Below are positions 1 through 9,123 of a DNA stretch of 51,903 nt, piece after piece. Origin of the DNA: Pseudomonadota bacterium (GTDB lineage Bacteria > Verrucomicrobiota > Verrucomicrobiia > Limisphaerales > SXTU01); NCBI GenBank assembly GCA_009924135.1, contig RFSE01000016.1, positions 1-51,903 on the forward strand, in the 5' to 3' direction. A program made the translations under genes and the position numbers. The stretch's first letter is position 1, and each line of letters starts with the position of its first letter. The notes under the pieces were generated by a model. It saw only the letters and a list, made by a program, of their open reading frames with translations. It did no database searches and was not told where the DNA came from.

Positions 1-3000
1 TAGGTTACAGTGTAAGTCACGGCCCCGGTGTTGGTGAGGCTGACGGAGGGCGAGCCGATGCTGATCGTCGGCGGGGTGCTGTCCACGGAGGTCGTGATGT
101 TGAAGGTCAGGCTGCCAAAGAGGTTCGGCGAGCCGTTGTCCGTGGCCGTCACCTTGACCGTGAGCGTGCCCGCGTCACCCGAGGCCGGCGTGCCGGAGAA
201 GGTGCGCGTGCCGGCATTAAACGTGAGCCAGGAAGGCAACGCCGTGTCGTCCGACATGGTGGCCGTGTAGGTCAGCGTCTGGCCTTCGGGGTCCACGAAC
301 GTGTTCGTCGGGAACGTCAGCGTGAACGGCACCGTGGCGACCGCCGTCTGGTCCGCAATGGCGTTGGCGACGAACGGGGCCTGGTTGAACGAGCTGGTCA
401 TGCGCACGCGCCAAACCAGGAAGAGGGTGTCGTTCTCTAGACCGGCGTCATAGGTCTGAATCGTGCCACTGGCATCGAGGTATTTGCCCGTGCGACTGAG
501 GAAATCGTTGTCGTTGCCGACGAAGAGGAAGTAGTCGTTCGGGTTCGTCGGGTCGTTCGCAGAGACCATCGAAAGCGCCTCCCACTTCTCGCTGATGGTA
601 TTGGTGTCGCCGGGGGCGGGGTTGAGATTCAAGCCGAACTTCTCCACTTCGGCCGTGGTGGCGCCGAGTTTGCCGACCATGTTCAGCGCTTCCGTCCAGG
701 CGAGCGGCACGATGGAACCGCGGAGCGTGCCCCCCGGGGCCACTTGGTCGCCTTCCGCGTCATAGGTGCCGTCGATGTTCGAGGCGGACGAGAGGTCGGC
801 CAGCAGGATGGACTTGAAGACCGGGGAACCACTGGAGCCGCGTCCGTTGCCATCGCGCGACAGGATCAAGATTTGATTGGTGCTTAGGGCAACGATCGAG
901 CTTTGCGCGCCGACCTTGTCCACCGTGGTGCCGTTGGTCGTGGAGCCGGTCGTGTCAATGCGCGGGAGCTGGATCACATACTGCGCGATGGGATCGTTCG
1001 GCGTGTCGGTGGAAGAAATGTCATAAACGAGCAAGCGCGTGTTGTAACGGCCTTGATTACCCGAGCCGGTGTCTTGAATCGTGGCGCTCTGCATCAGTGC
1101 GAAGAGCCGCGTGCCATCCGGGCTTTGCGCGAGGCCTTCCACACCCTGGTTGTCACGGCGACCGTTGACCGGCGTGCCGTTGAAATTGACCGTGCCAACC
1201 GGGTTGTGCGGGATGAGCGCGGCGGGAAGGATGAGCTGGCCGTCAATCTGCTTCGAGCTGTTGAAGTGGTAGATCGACGCACCATATTCGTCACCAATCC
1301 AGCCCGCGCCGCTCTTGCCGGCGCGCCGGTCGAGGGCCAGGCCTTCGGAATCAAGCGTCAGGCGGTTGGTCACCGTGCCGTCGCTTTGGATCGAGTTGCC
1401 GCTGGCCACCGGCACCGTGGTGCCGAAGAGTGACAACGTGCCATCAGCGGGAAGCCCGGTCGTGAATTTCTGGCCGGAGCCGTTGTCGTAGGTGAAGCGG
1501 GTCGAACCGGCAAACGTCAGGGCGATCTGGTTCTGCGCCGATGTTGGCGTGGAGTTCGTGTAAGGCGTGAACGTGAAGTCAAACTTGTTGATGCGCGCCC
1601 CGTAGTTCGAGAAGGTCGCACCGTTGTTGTAGCCCCGGTCCGGCAGGGTGTTCAGCGTGCCGCTGTAGCTGCCGTTTGTGTTCTTCTTCCAGCCGGTGAT
1701 CTGCAGATCCGAGACCGAGCCGAGCGATTCGCCGGTGACCGGGTCAATCGTGCTGGCGGGCACGCGGCCCATGCCTTGCAGGCCGAGGTTGATGAAGACC
1801 GTGCCGTTGTTCGTCACGCCCGCCGGATTCCACGCCGCAGTGTTGGGCGCATAGACCTCGAGGTTCGTGCTCGCGTAAGGCGTCTGGTAGCTGGTCGTGA
1901 GGACCGCCGTGGAGCTGTCTGCCGTGCCGGCGCTGTTCGTGACCCGCACCCAGTAGCTGGTGGTGGCGAGCAGCACGGAGGTCGTGTAGCTGGCGTTGGT
2001 CGCGTTCGCAATGGGAGAGGTGGTGGTGCCGCTGGTGCCGACATACCACTGATAAGTCGGCGCAGGTGTGCCAGAGGCGGTGACGCTCAACGTGGTGGCC
2101 GAGCCGGTTGGGATGGTCTGGTTGGACGGCAGCGAGGTGAAACTCGGCGCGATGGGATCGTCGTTCAGGATGGTCCCGGTGCCCTGCGACATGGTGAGTG
2201 TCACGGTGCCGAGAGAGTTGACCACGTTGGTGAGGTTGACAAAGAACGTCTCGTCGGCCTCCGGCGTCGTGTCGCCGTTGATCGTGACGCCGATGATCTG
2301 GGTAAGACTGCCGCCCGCAGTGAAAGTAAGCGTGCCGTTGGTGGCGACATAATCGCTGTTCGCCGTGGTCGCGGTGCCGTTGGTCGTGGTGTAGTCAACG
2401 GTGAACGCTCCGGCGCTGGTGGAACGGGTGACGGTGAAGGTGAGCGTCTTGGTCCCGGCATCGCCTTCGGTGATGGAAACGTCATTGATGCTCACGTTGG
2501 CGTCATACGCCGAGGCCGTAAACGCGGTCGAACTGAACGGCAGCAAGGTCGTCCCGTCGCCGTTGCCCACGTCGTTCCAGTTGTTGGCCACGTCACCGAT
2601 CAGTGCGAGATAGCCGTCGAAGGTGGCCTGTCCGGTGCGGGCGCCCTTGTAACTGCCACCGTCGGAGCTGCTGCTCAGAACCACCGCCGTGACGTTGGTG
2701 GTCAGCCCGGTGTTGTTGAAATTGGTTGCCGATTCCGTGGTCAGGCCGGCGAGGAAAACCGTCGGCGCATGGGACGCGCCCTGGAAGGCGTACACGGTTT
2801 CCGCCGAAGTGCTGAGACCGCGGTTCGCAGCGTCCGCGAACTCCGCCGTGCCCACTGTCGGCGTAAGTATGCCAGCGTTGATGTTGGTAAAAGCCACAAT
2901 GGTTCCCGCAGCCAGACCGGCATTCGGCGCGATCCACACCCACTCACTCTCAGTGAAGTTGAAAGTGCCGCCGGACCCGATGGCCGAACCGTTCCAGCCG

Positions 3001-5984
3001 TTGTCCGTGAAGTGGATCACCGTGTTGGCCGGAAGGTTCGTCAACGCGACAAAAGCCACATCGTCGTTGCCATCCGCGTTGAAGCCGACGAAGGCAATCG
3101 CGCCCGTCGGCAGCGGGGCCGCCGAACGGATGGCGTAGATCGTGTTCGTCTTCGTCGTGACCGCGTCCTGCGCGGTCACCAGGACAGTGATGATATTCGT
3201 GCCGTCCACCAGCGAGATGGCCCCGCTCGTTGCGCCCGAAACGACCGTGGTGCCGTTCACCTTGATCGTCGCGTTGGTGTCCGCGAGGGTCGGCGTGATG
3301 GTAATGCTGTTGGTCGAATGATCCGGATAGACGGTGTAGTTGGTCGTACCGCTGGCGAAGGTCGGCGAGAGCCAGAGCGGGCCAGTGTTCACCACGAGCG
3401 CCGAGAGGTCGGCATTGCTGCTGCCCGTGGTTGTCCCGTTGGCGGTCGCACTAAACGCCGTGTCCGTGCCGCCGCCATTCTGGGCTTTGACCTCGAACGT
3501 GTAGGTCGTAAGCGTGGTCAGCCCCGTCACGGTCTTGGTTCCCCATGTGGCAGCCGTCTGGTACACCGCCGAAGTGTTCAACGTGCCATCCGCCTGGACA
3601 TACTTGTTCTGCGTGGTTTCGTGGATGGCGAAGAGCGTCCCGGCGGGGTTGCCATTCGCGTTCACCGCGACTTGAAGCGTCGTGGCCGTCGCGCCGCTGA
3701 CCGTGGGCGCGGAGGGCGCATTGGCCAGCGTCCAGAAGTTGAGTTCCGACGACAGGGTCGTCCCTGCGGCGTTGATAGCGTAAGCTTTGAAGAAGTACTG
3801 GGTGTTGACGGCCAGGGAAGACACGCCCAGCGAATAGGCCCCGGTGGTCCCGGCGACCGTGTTTTTGTTGTCAGTGATCGTTACGCCCGTGCTGGTCTTG
3901 TAAACAAAACCGCGTTCCGAGACGGTGGCTCCGCCGTCCGACGTGACGTTACCATTCAGGGTCGCTGCCGTGGTGCTGATGCTGGTGGCGGCGGAGGAAG
4001 TGACCGTGGGTGCGGCAGTGCCGGAGGCGACGTGCAGGAACAGTTCGCCAGCGGTGATGACCAGCGAACCGGAGAGACCGCTGCCCAGACCGCCGGTGCC
4101 GTTGACCGTGACAGACGTGGGGGCCGTACCGTTCACCGCCGTCGTGTTGCCCGATCCTTTGGAAACCAGTTTGTAGTCGCCAGCCACCAAGGCCGTGCCG
4201 TTCACGGTGACCGTGACCGCATTCCCGGCCGCCAAGGTAAGCGAACCCGCCCCGGAGACGGTCAGCGGGGCGTTGACGCCGTCATAGGCTGTGAACTGCA
4301 GCGGCCCGGTGCTGCCCAGCGTCAGGCCCGCACCCGTCGTGGTAGCGAGCGTGCCGACCGAGCCGCTGCCGCTGGCCGTCAAGGTTTGCGAGCTGCCCAG
4401 CGTCAGCGCCGAACTCACCGCCGAAACATCAAACGTGGCCCCGGCCGCGACCGTGATGTTAGGTGTGCTGGCAACCGAACCGGAACCGCTCAAGGCCAAC
4501 GTGCCGGCGCTGACCGTGGTGTTGCCGCTGTAAGTATTGGCGGCCGTCAACGTCAACGTACCTGCCCCGCTTTTCGTCAAAGCCAGCGCACCGCTGATGA
4601 CGCCACCGAACGAGCTGCTGCCGCCGCTGCCGCCCACCGTGAGCGTCGTGGCCGCTCCGCTATTTGTGATCGAGCCCGAGCTGGCCAGGGTGTTCGCCGC
4701 AAAGGTGTTGCCGTTCAAATCAAACGCCCCAGCAGCCAGGGTCAGGGTGCTGGCTACGGTCCGGGCCGCGCCCAGCTTCACACCGCTGGCGTTGTTGATT
4801 TTCAAACTGTTGGGACCGGCCGAAGCGGGAAACTCCGTGGTGGCGGTCGTCTGCTGGGCCGAACCGGCGTATTCCAGTGTGGAAGACCCACCGTAGTTCA
4901 GGGCGAACGTGCTCAAGGCCAGCGTTCCACCGGCCATCGTAAGCGTATCGGTGACAGTGGTGTTCGCGCCCAAGGTTTTGGTGCCAGAACCGCTCAGCTT
5001 AAGATTGGTATAATTCGTGGGGCCGGCACCGCTGTTGAGCACCACGGCCAGCGTTTGGGCACCAGCCGCTCCATATTCGACAGTGCCATTGAACGTAACG
5101 GCACCCATCGCGATGCCCGGCGCGGCACCATTCAGTTTGAGCGTCGCCCCGGAATTCAGGGTCAAAGTGCCGGCCGACCGGCTGCCGGTCTGCCCAAAGA
5201 CCGCCGACGTGCCCGTGCCGGTAGCGGCCGAAATCACCGTGGCTCCGCTCGCGATGGTAACGTCACCATGCCCTACGCCACCCGTACCGCTGCCGTCGTC
5301 AGCCGCAATGCGGAAAGTCCCGGCGTCGTAAGTGCCCGTATTGAATTTCCAGTTTCTGGACTTATGGCTGGTCTGCATCGTCACCGTCTGGCCTGCATTT
5401 AGGTCGATGGAAGTATCTACGGTGCTCAGGTTCGCGCCCCATTCGCCAGTAAAGGTCAGCGTCCGGGTATTGCCAACAATGCTCAGGTAACCGGTAGCCG
5501 CCGTGGAGGTGATGCCGGTCGGGTTGGTGAGATTGGCCGCAGTATAAAGTCCGCCATCCGCCGTGCTGGTCACCGCCGAAGCCAGCGTATAACCCCGCAG
5601 TTTCCCGTTCACCTGCACCGTGTTGGTGCCGATGGCGAGCACGCCGCCGCCCATCTGGAGGTCTTTGCAGGCGACCGTCGCACTGTCCACCGTGACCGTG
5701 TGCCCGGTCTGGATGTAAATGCTGTTGGCGGAAGTTGGCGCGCTGGAGGCCGTCGCCCAGGTCCCGCCGGAGCGGACTTGCCAGGTGCTGCTGGAACTCC
5801 AGTTGCCGGTGGCGAGGGTCCGGTAGTCACCATCCGTGGCTGTCTGGCCCAACGCCGATGCGCCGGTGAGCGCGAGGCAGAACACCGCCAGCGCCATACG
5901 GACGAGGTGAGTTTGCATGGCAGTAACCGCGCCGCACCAACGCGTGGTGCGGATCAGGGCAGCATTCAGGAACAGGTTCTTCAT
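1..5984 (-). CDS. Giant multidomain surface protein (partial, C-terminus off the left edge)
   Basis: One uninterrupted minus-strand frame runs from ATG at 5984 to base 1, giving at least 1994 residues with no stop. A second in-frame ATG at 5918 (residue 23) starts a cleaner signal peptide (MQTHLVRMALAVFCLALTGA), so the true start may be there. Domains read in order are: beta-rich repeats with an autotransporter-associated motif near residue 470 (LTKSGAGTLTLTAANTYSG); two fibronectin-III-like segments (about 665-855); a cadherin-like beta-sandwich (about 858-950); a lamin-tail-like segment (about 958-1158); a Calx-beta domain (about 1163-1263, DVSITEGDAGTKTLTFTV); an Ig-like domain (about 1276-1363); an esterase-like-phytase domain (about 1382-1858, EGLALDRRAGKSGAG); a dystroglycan/cadherin-type Ig domain (about 1872-1962); and the start of another Ig-like unit. 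It is Thr/Gly/Asn-rich, as in secreted adhesins. The role, surface adhesion or matrix with possible phosphoesterase activity, is inferred. The sorting signal is not visible. Confidence 0.85.
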   Translation of the reverse strand, partial: MKNLFLNAALIRTTRWCGAVTAMQTHLVRMALAVFCLALTGASALGQTATDGDYRTLATGNWSSSSTWQVRSGGTWATASSAPTSANSIYIQTGHTVTVDSATVACKDLQMGGGVLAIGTNTVQVNGKLRGYTLASAVTSTADGGLYTAANLTNPTGITSTAATGYLSIVGNTRTLTFTGEWGANLSTVDTSIDLNAGQTVTMQTSHKSRNWKFNTGTYDAGTFRIAADDGSGTGGVGHGDVTIASGATVISAATGTGTSAVFGQTGSRSAGTLTLNSGATLKLNGAAPGIAMGAVTFNGTVEYGAAGAQTLAVVLNSGAGPTNYTNLKLSGSGTKTLGANTTVTDTLTMAGGTLALSTFALNYGGSSTLEYAGSAQQTTATTEFPASAGPNSLKINNASGVKLGAARTVASTLTLAAGAFDLNGNTFAANTLASSGSITNSGAATTLTVGGSGGSSSFGGVISGALALTKSGAGTLTLTAANTYSGNTTVSAGTLALSGSGSVASTPNITVAAGATFDVSAVSSALTLGSSQTLTASGSGSVGTLATTTGAGLTLGSTGPLQFTAYDGVNAPLTVSGAGSLTLAAGNAVTVTVNGTALVAGDYKLVSKGSGNTTAVNGTAPTSVTVNGTGGLGSGLSGSLVITAGELFLHVASGTAAPTVTSSAATSISTTAATLNGNVTSDGGATVSERGFVYKTSTGVTITDNKNTVAGTTGAYSLGVSSLAVNTQYFFKAYAINAAGTTLSSELNFWTLANAPSAPTVSGATATTLQVAVNANGNPAGTLFAIHETTQNKYVQADGTLNTSAVYQTAATWGTKTVTGLTTLTTYTFEVKAQNGGGTDTAFSATANGTTTGSSNADLSALVVNTGPLWLSPTFASGTTNYTVYPDHSTNSITITPTLADTNATIKVNGTTVVSGATSGAISLVDGTNIITVLVTAQDAVTTKTNTIYAIRSAAPLPTGAIAFVGFNADGNDDVAFVALTNLPANTVIHFTDNGWNGSAIGSGGTFNFTESEWVWIAPNAGLAAGTIVAFTNINAGILTPTVGTAEFADAANRGLSTSAETVYAFQGASHAPTVFLAGLTTESATNFNNTGLTTNVTAVVLSSSSDGGSYKGARTGQATFDGYLALIGDVANNWNDVGNGDGTTLLPFSSTAFTASAYDANVSINDVSITEGDAGTKTLTFTVTRSTSAGAFTVDYTTTNGTATTANSDYVATNGTLTFTAGGSLTQIIGVTINGDTTPEADETFFVNLTNVVNSLGTVTLTMSQGTGTILNDDPIAPSFTSLPSNQTIPTGSATTLSVTASGTPAPTYQWYVGTSGTTTSPIANATNASYTTSVLLATTSYWVRVTNSAGTADSSTAVLTTSYQTPYASTNLEVYAPNTAAWNPAGVTNNGTVFINLGLQGMGRVPASTIDPVTGESLGSVSDLQITGWKKNTNGSYSGTLNTLPDRGYNNGATFSNYGARINKFDFTFTPYTNSTPTSAQNQIALTFAGSTRFTYDNGSGQKFTTGLPADGTLSLFGTTVPVASGNSIQSDGTVTNRLTLDSEGLALDRRAGKSGAGWIGDEYGASIYHFNSSKQIDGQLILPAALIPHNPVGTVNFNGTPVNGRRDNQGVEGLAQSPDGTRLFALMQSATIQDTGSGNQGRYNTRLLVYDISSTDTPNDPIAQYVIQLPRIDTTGSTTNGTTVDKVGAQSSIVALSTNQILILSRDGNGRGSSGSPVFKSILLADLSSASNIDGTYDAEGDQVAPGGTLRGSIVPLAWTEALNMVGKLGATTAEVEKFGLNLNPAPGDTNTISEKWEALSMVSANDPTNPNDYFLFVGNDNDFLSRTGKYLDASGTIQTYDAGLENDTLFLVWRVRMTSSFNQAPFVANAIADQTAVATVPFTLTFPTNTFVDPEGQTLTYTATMSDDTALPSWLTFNAGTRTFSGTPASGDAGTLTVKVTATDNGSPNLFGSLTFNITTSVDSTPPTISIGSPSVSLTNTGAVTYTVT

Positions 5985-6261
5985 GTTGGCAATAGGTCAG
6001 GGTGCAGGCCGATGTCGGGGCGACTGGGTTTTAATCGCGTTGCCATCAAAGCAGTTTCTGGCCGCCCGAACCAAGCGACGTTCCCTGACGCCCAGTTACG
6101 GAATCCCGCGCTCCGTTACGGACCTGAAGTTTAGGCACCCTGGTTGCGCACAACCCGCTTCCGTTGGTAAAATGTCACAAGCCTCACAGCCTCCCAGCAA
6201 GCCAGAGAACCGGCCGAGTTGTTGCGCCGTGAAGGCACTTTCTCCGACCTGAGGGCGCCAC
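5985..6261. other. Intergenic region upstream of the giant surface protein gene
   Basis: This stretch should hold the promoter of the minus-strand gene starting at 5984, but no convincing -35/-10 pair or Shine-Dalgarno sequence is visible. A small hairpin (GGTTG-CGCA-CAACC, 6142-6155) is the only structure noted. Confidence 0.4.
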
Positions 6262-6298
6262 AAAAGCAAACGCGCGGGCCGTGGCCCGCGCGTGTTTG
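6262..6298 (-). terminator. Rho-independent terminator
   Basis: A 10-bp perfect GC stem (6271-6280 with 6283-6292) has a 2-nt apparent loop, and AAA/TTT pairing continues beyond a small bulge. Read on the minus strand the stem is followed by TTTGCTTTTG. It lies about 30 bases past the stop codon of the minus-strand gene 6328-7320, which it most likely terminates. Confidence 0.75.
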
Positions 6299-6327
6299 GC
6301 GATTTTCAACTTCCCCGCTTTCGCCGG

Positions 6328-7320
6328 CTAGGTCGTCCGCTTGATTTTCACCATATTGCTTCCGCGTTCGTTCCCCGTCGAGGTCAGCACAAAGACCTTG
6401 AAGACGCTCAAGTCCCCGATCGCGCCCAGCCCCTGCGTCGTGAAGAATTCTCGGGGGTCATCTTTCCCAATATTGGCCAGCACCACCTCGCTCGCCGCAT
6501 CGTACCCGGCACCCGGACTCCATCGCACCTCGTATTGGTAGAGGTCGGCGGCGGTCGAGGCATCCCACGTAAGCTTGCCCTGACTGGTCGCAGCGTTCCA
6601 GACCCCGTTGGCCCTGACCGCATCCGGTGTCGAGCCGGGCGCGGGAGACAACGTGGGCAAGGTGACCACCAACGGGTCATTTGCCGCAAACTTCGTGGGC
6701 ACCGCCATCCGATACGCCTTGAGCACGGGCTGGATCAGGTCCTGCATCCGGTTGCGCTCCTTGATCTTGAACGAAACCAGGAACGCTTCCTTGCGCGCCG
6801 TCCCGAACTGCGTCTTCAACAGCCCCAGATCCGTGTTGAAGTCGGCGAGAGCGTAGCCACCCAGCAGCAGCAGGGGAGCCGTGAAGCCAGCAATTCCCGT
6901 AGCCGCGTTGATCTTGGACCACAACGTCGCGACATCGACCATCGGCTCGACAAACGCGCTCTGCCCCTCACCCGGCTGCGGCAGCAGCGGCAGGGCCGAC
7001 TCGAAGGTCGTACCGGCCAGCGCACTCCGCACGGCGTCATTGAACTGGCCGCCCCGCAAATGCAGGGCTTCCTTCAGCGTCTTCTGCGCCGCACTGGCGA
7101 TTTCCACATTGTTGATCTGGTCCGTGATCTCCGTCTGCTTGGTCTGGAGGTCATTGCGCATTGTCAGGAGGGCCGCCCGGTTGAGCGTCGCGGGCGAGGG
7201 GCCGTTGGGATTGCGCAGCACGAGCGGCCCACCAGCCCCGAGGGTGGTGTTGACCAGCTCCCAGTGAGGCAGGAATTCATCGAGGGTGGGGAGAAATGAG
7301 GAAGCGCCGGAGATGGGCAT
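6328..7320 (-). CDS. Protein of unknown function, 330 aa
   Basis: No family was recognised. The protein has no signal peptide (MPISGASSFLPTLDEFLPHW). The N-terminal half is helical: residues about 45-100 are rich in Gln/Lys/Glu/Asn (TKQTEITDQINNVEIASAAQ) and look like a helical bundle. A Gly/Leu-rich patch (TAPLLLLGGYALADF) follows near residue 145-160. The last about 100 residues resemble a fibronectin-III-like sandwich (GKLTWDASTAADLYQYEVRW), and the C-terminus is basic. It is flanked by its own promoter-like sequence and a strong terminator, so it is probably monocistronic. The length and frame are clean. The function is unknown; the neighbourhood is secreted proteins, but nothing in this protein shows export. 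Confidence 0.75.
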   Translation of the reverse strand: MPISGASSFLPTLDEFLPHWELVNTTLGAGGPLVLRNPNGPSPATLNRAALLTMRNDLQTKQTEITDQINNVEIASAAQKTLKEALHLRGGQFNDAVRSALAGTTFESALPLLPQPGEGQSAFVEPMVDVATLWSKINAATGIAGFTAPLLLLGGYALADFNTDLGLLKTQFGTARKEAFLVSFKIKERNRMQDLIQPVLKAYRMAVPTKFAANDPLVVTLPTLSPAPGSTPDAVRANGVWNAATSQGKLTWDASTAADLYQYEVRWSPGAGYDAASEVVLANIGKDDPREFFTTQGLGAIGDLSVFKVFVLTSTGNERGSNMVKIKRTT

Positions 7321-7376
7321 AAGCAGGTGGAGTTGAGGGTGGATCGGTTTACATGGAATTGGACAAGGCTCGACGG

Positions 7377-7405
7377 CAATGTCCTACTTTTAATTAATGT
7401 GTCAA
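7377..7405 (-). promoter_or_regulatory. Possible sigma-70-type promoter for 6328-7320
   Basis: On the minus strand a perfect TTGACA (7405 to 7400) is followed after 17 bases by ACATTG (7382-7377), a weak -10; GACATT one base earlier is the alternative. This gives an mRNA start near 7370, about 50 bases before the start codon. The 21-bp repeat array begins about 30 bases upstream of the -35. Confidence 0.35.
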
Positions 7406-7435
7406 CCCCTTTCTGGATCTTTTCGCTTTCGGCTA

Positions 7436-7561
7436 GAATTGTCTGGCATCAAGCCAGAATAATTTACTGTCCTGTCAAAATAATTGGCTGTCTTGTCAAA
7501 ATAGTGAGCTGTGTGGTCGCAATAATAAGGAGTCTTGTCAGAAAAATTGCATTTCGTTGTT
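7436..7561. repeat. Six-unit degenerate tandem array with exact 21-bp period
   Basis: Units begin at 7436, 7457, 7478, 7499, 7520 and 7541 with GAATTGTC, GAATAATT, AAATAATT, AAATAGTG, CAATAATA and GAAAAATT. The central units are preceded by CTGTCA, TTGTCA or close variants, giving the core TGTCAAAATAATTGGCTG. The period equals two turns of B-DNA and the array is AT-rich in a GC-rich genome. It lies between the promoter-like site of the 6328-7320 gene and the terminator at 7752-7787. Bases 7562-7751 hold nothing else recognisable. Both strands happen to be open as heptad-repeat ORFs, which I do not believe are genes. Confidence 0.8.
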
Positions 7562-7751
7562 AAAAGATGCAGAAAACAGAAATTGGAAGGTCCTCTTTTG
7601 TCAATTGCAAGCAGGGACGGTCGAGTGGCTACTGAAAACTGATGCAAATGCTACCACCAGGTTCAGATGCTTTTGATATCTGGAGCACAATCGTCCATTG
7701 GACCGCCACCCAGATGCCACCGCAGTTGGCTCGCCGCCCGGCTCAGGGCAC

Positions 7752-7787
7752 AAAAAAACCGCGCGGGCTGATGCCCGCGCGGTTTTG
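7752..7787 (-). terminator. Strong, probably bidirectional, rho-independent terminator
   Basis: A 14-bp perfect stem (7755-7768 with 7773-7786) has a TGAT loop. On the minus strand it ends in a run of seven T. On the plus strand the four T that follow belong to the stem, so termination there would be weaker. It sits 22 bases past the stop of the PstS-like gene 7810-9039. Confidence 0.85.
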
Positions 7788-7809
7788 AGTCGCGTCCTAA
7801 GCTCGTGGC

Positions 7810-9039
7810 TTAGTAGAGGGTGGCGATGGGGCCGCCGTCCACGGAACGGGAGACCTTCATCGCGGAGGTCGGGATGCCGATGATGGTGGTGTCGGCGCCC
7901 AGGTTGGCCGGGATGGCATTCAAGATGTTCGTCTTGAGGGTGCCGAGGGTGGCCGCCGCAATGCCGGACTTGTTGTAAAAGTGCTCATAGCTCCAGAGCG
8001 TGTAGCTGCCGTTCTGGACGGCGTTGGTGGAGAAGAACTGACCGTTATAGCTGACCATCAGCGCGCCGGCGCTGTTGCCGGTCACACCGTAGCCGTCCTT
8101 GACGCCGAGGTAACCGAGCGCGTAGCCGGTGACGGCAGTGGTGCCATCGGCACCGACAGCCTGGGAGCAGTTGTTGCCGAGGTCGGTCTTAATGCTGCTG
8201 CCGCCGGTGTAGCCGACGTCAGGGGTGGCCTGGTTGGTCCAGATGGCGGTGCTGCCGGGGCCGGCGGTGGCGGCAAACTTGTAGTTGAACGAGGTCTTGA
8301 GCGCGCCGTAGCCGGTGTCCGCGAAGACAGCCGCCCGGGTGCCGGAGCCATTGTAACGACCGATCAAGGTGAGCACCTTGTTGGTGTCGCTGCCGGTGCC
8401 GGTGGTGGTGTCACCGGTGATCTGACCGAGCGAAACCACGCCGTTGGCGAACAGGGTCTGGGCCTGCTGATGGGTAAGGTTCGTGAGGTTGCCAGAAGCA
8501 CCGTTGTTCTTCACGAAGACGAAGGGCACGACACCGCAGGGGAGGGTCTGCAGCGTGGGCGTCTTGTAGATCGTGCTGGACTGGAACACGTCCGAGAACG
8601 CGAAGTCCGCCACGGCCGTGGTGCCAGCGTCAGAGAACGCGGAGGTCTGGCTCACCGCCGTGCTCAAGAAGGGCAGCGAATTGCCCTGCGTCACGTCGCG
8701 GATGCCTTCCACAGAGCCGGTCCAGCTGCAATAGATCGTGACGACCTGAGAACCAAAGGCCGGCATCGTGCCGCTGAAGGTCATGGCGTTCGCACCGTTG
8801 AACGTGCTGTCAGCCGTCGGCCGGTTGGGGGCCTGGGCGTTCGCAATCGTGGTGAAGGGTGCGGCGGTGCCCGCCGAGGCGTTCACGTTGAACCCGGTGT
8901 TGTAGAGCGACGCGATGGACGCATACGCCGCCGCACGGAAGGCCGTGGAGCCGGTGATGTAAACGCTGAAGTCGGCCTTGGCCGTGGTGGCGAGCACGAG
9001 GCTCGCGGCACCGATGAGGAGGTATTTGTGGAGTTTCAT
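7810..9039 (-). CDS. PstS-like periplasmic substrate-binding-fold protein
   Basis: The 409-residue protein has a signal peptide (MKLHKYLLIGAASLVLATTAKA, cleavage near 22). The body shows the signatures of type-2 periplasmic binding proteins of the phosphate (PstS) family: an ITGSTAFR anion-binding-like loop at 28-35, VEGIRDV near 110-116, FSDVFQS near 148-154, GVVPFVFVKN at 169-178 and a GSGTRAAVFADTGYG segment at 231-245. It is longer than typical PstS. No PstA, PstB, PstC, PhoU or other ABC transporter gene is nearby, so it may act as a free or wall-associated binder rather than a transporter subunit. It lies 84 bases downstream of a PEP-CTERM gene with no terminator between them, suggesting co-transcription. 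Phosphate as ligand is inferred from the family. Confidence 0.8.
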   Translation of the reverse strand: MKLHKYLLIGAASLVLATTAKADFSVYITGSTAFRAAAYASIASLYNTGFNVNASAGTAAPFTTIANAQAPNRPTADSTFNGANAMTFSGTMPAFGSQVVTIYCSWTGSVEGIRDVTQGNSLPFLSTAVSQTSAFSDAGTTAVADFAFSDVFQSSTIYKTPTLQTLPCGVVPFVFVKNNGASGNLTNLTHQQAQTLFANGVVSLGQITGDTTTGTGSDTNKVLTLIGRYNGSGTRAAVFADTGYGALKTSFNYKFAATAGPGSTAIWTNQATPDVGYTGGSSIKTDLGNNCSQAVGADGTTAVTGYALGYLGVKDGYGVTGNSAGALMVSYNGQFFSTNAVQNGSYTLWSYEHFYNKSGIAAATLGTLKTNILNAIPANLGADTTIIGIPTSAMKVSRSVDGGPIATLY

Positions 9040-9123
9040 GGGGACTGTTTGTTTGCTGGACTGCGGTTGATGGACTGGGGACTGGTTAACTACAATAGGG
9101 TTGATGGTTTAGAAGGGTTCGAT

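Noticed and set aside
1776..5402. A 1208-codon open frame on the plus strand
   Set aside because: It is antisense to the giant surface protein, is Arg/Gly/Ala-rich with no recognisable domain, and is a by-product of GC-rich codon use. The opposite frame reads as ordinary adhesin domains.
7402..7647. Minus-strand 81-codon ORF with heptad pattern (FDKTANY-like)
   Set aside because: The heptads arise because the 21-bp DNA repeat is a multiple of three. The plus strand shows heptads too. There is no convincing start context and no conserved domain, so the repeat is better explained as DNA-level structure.
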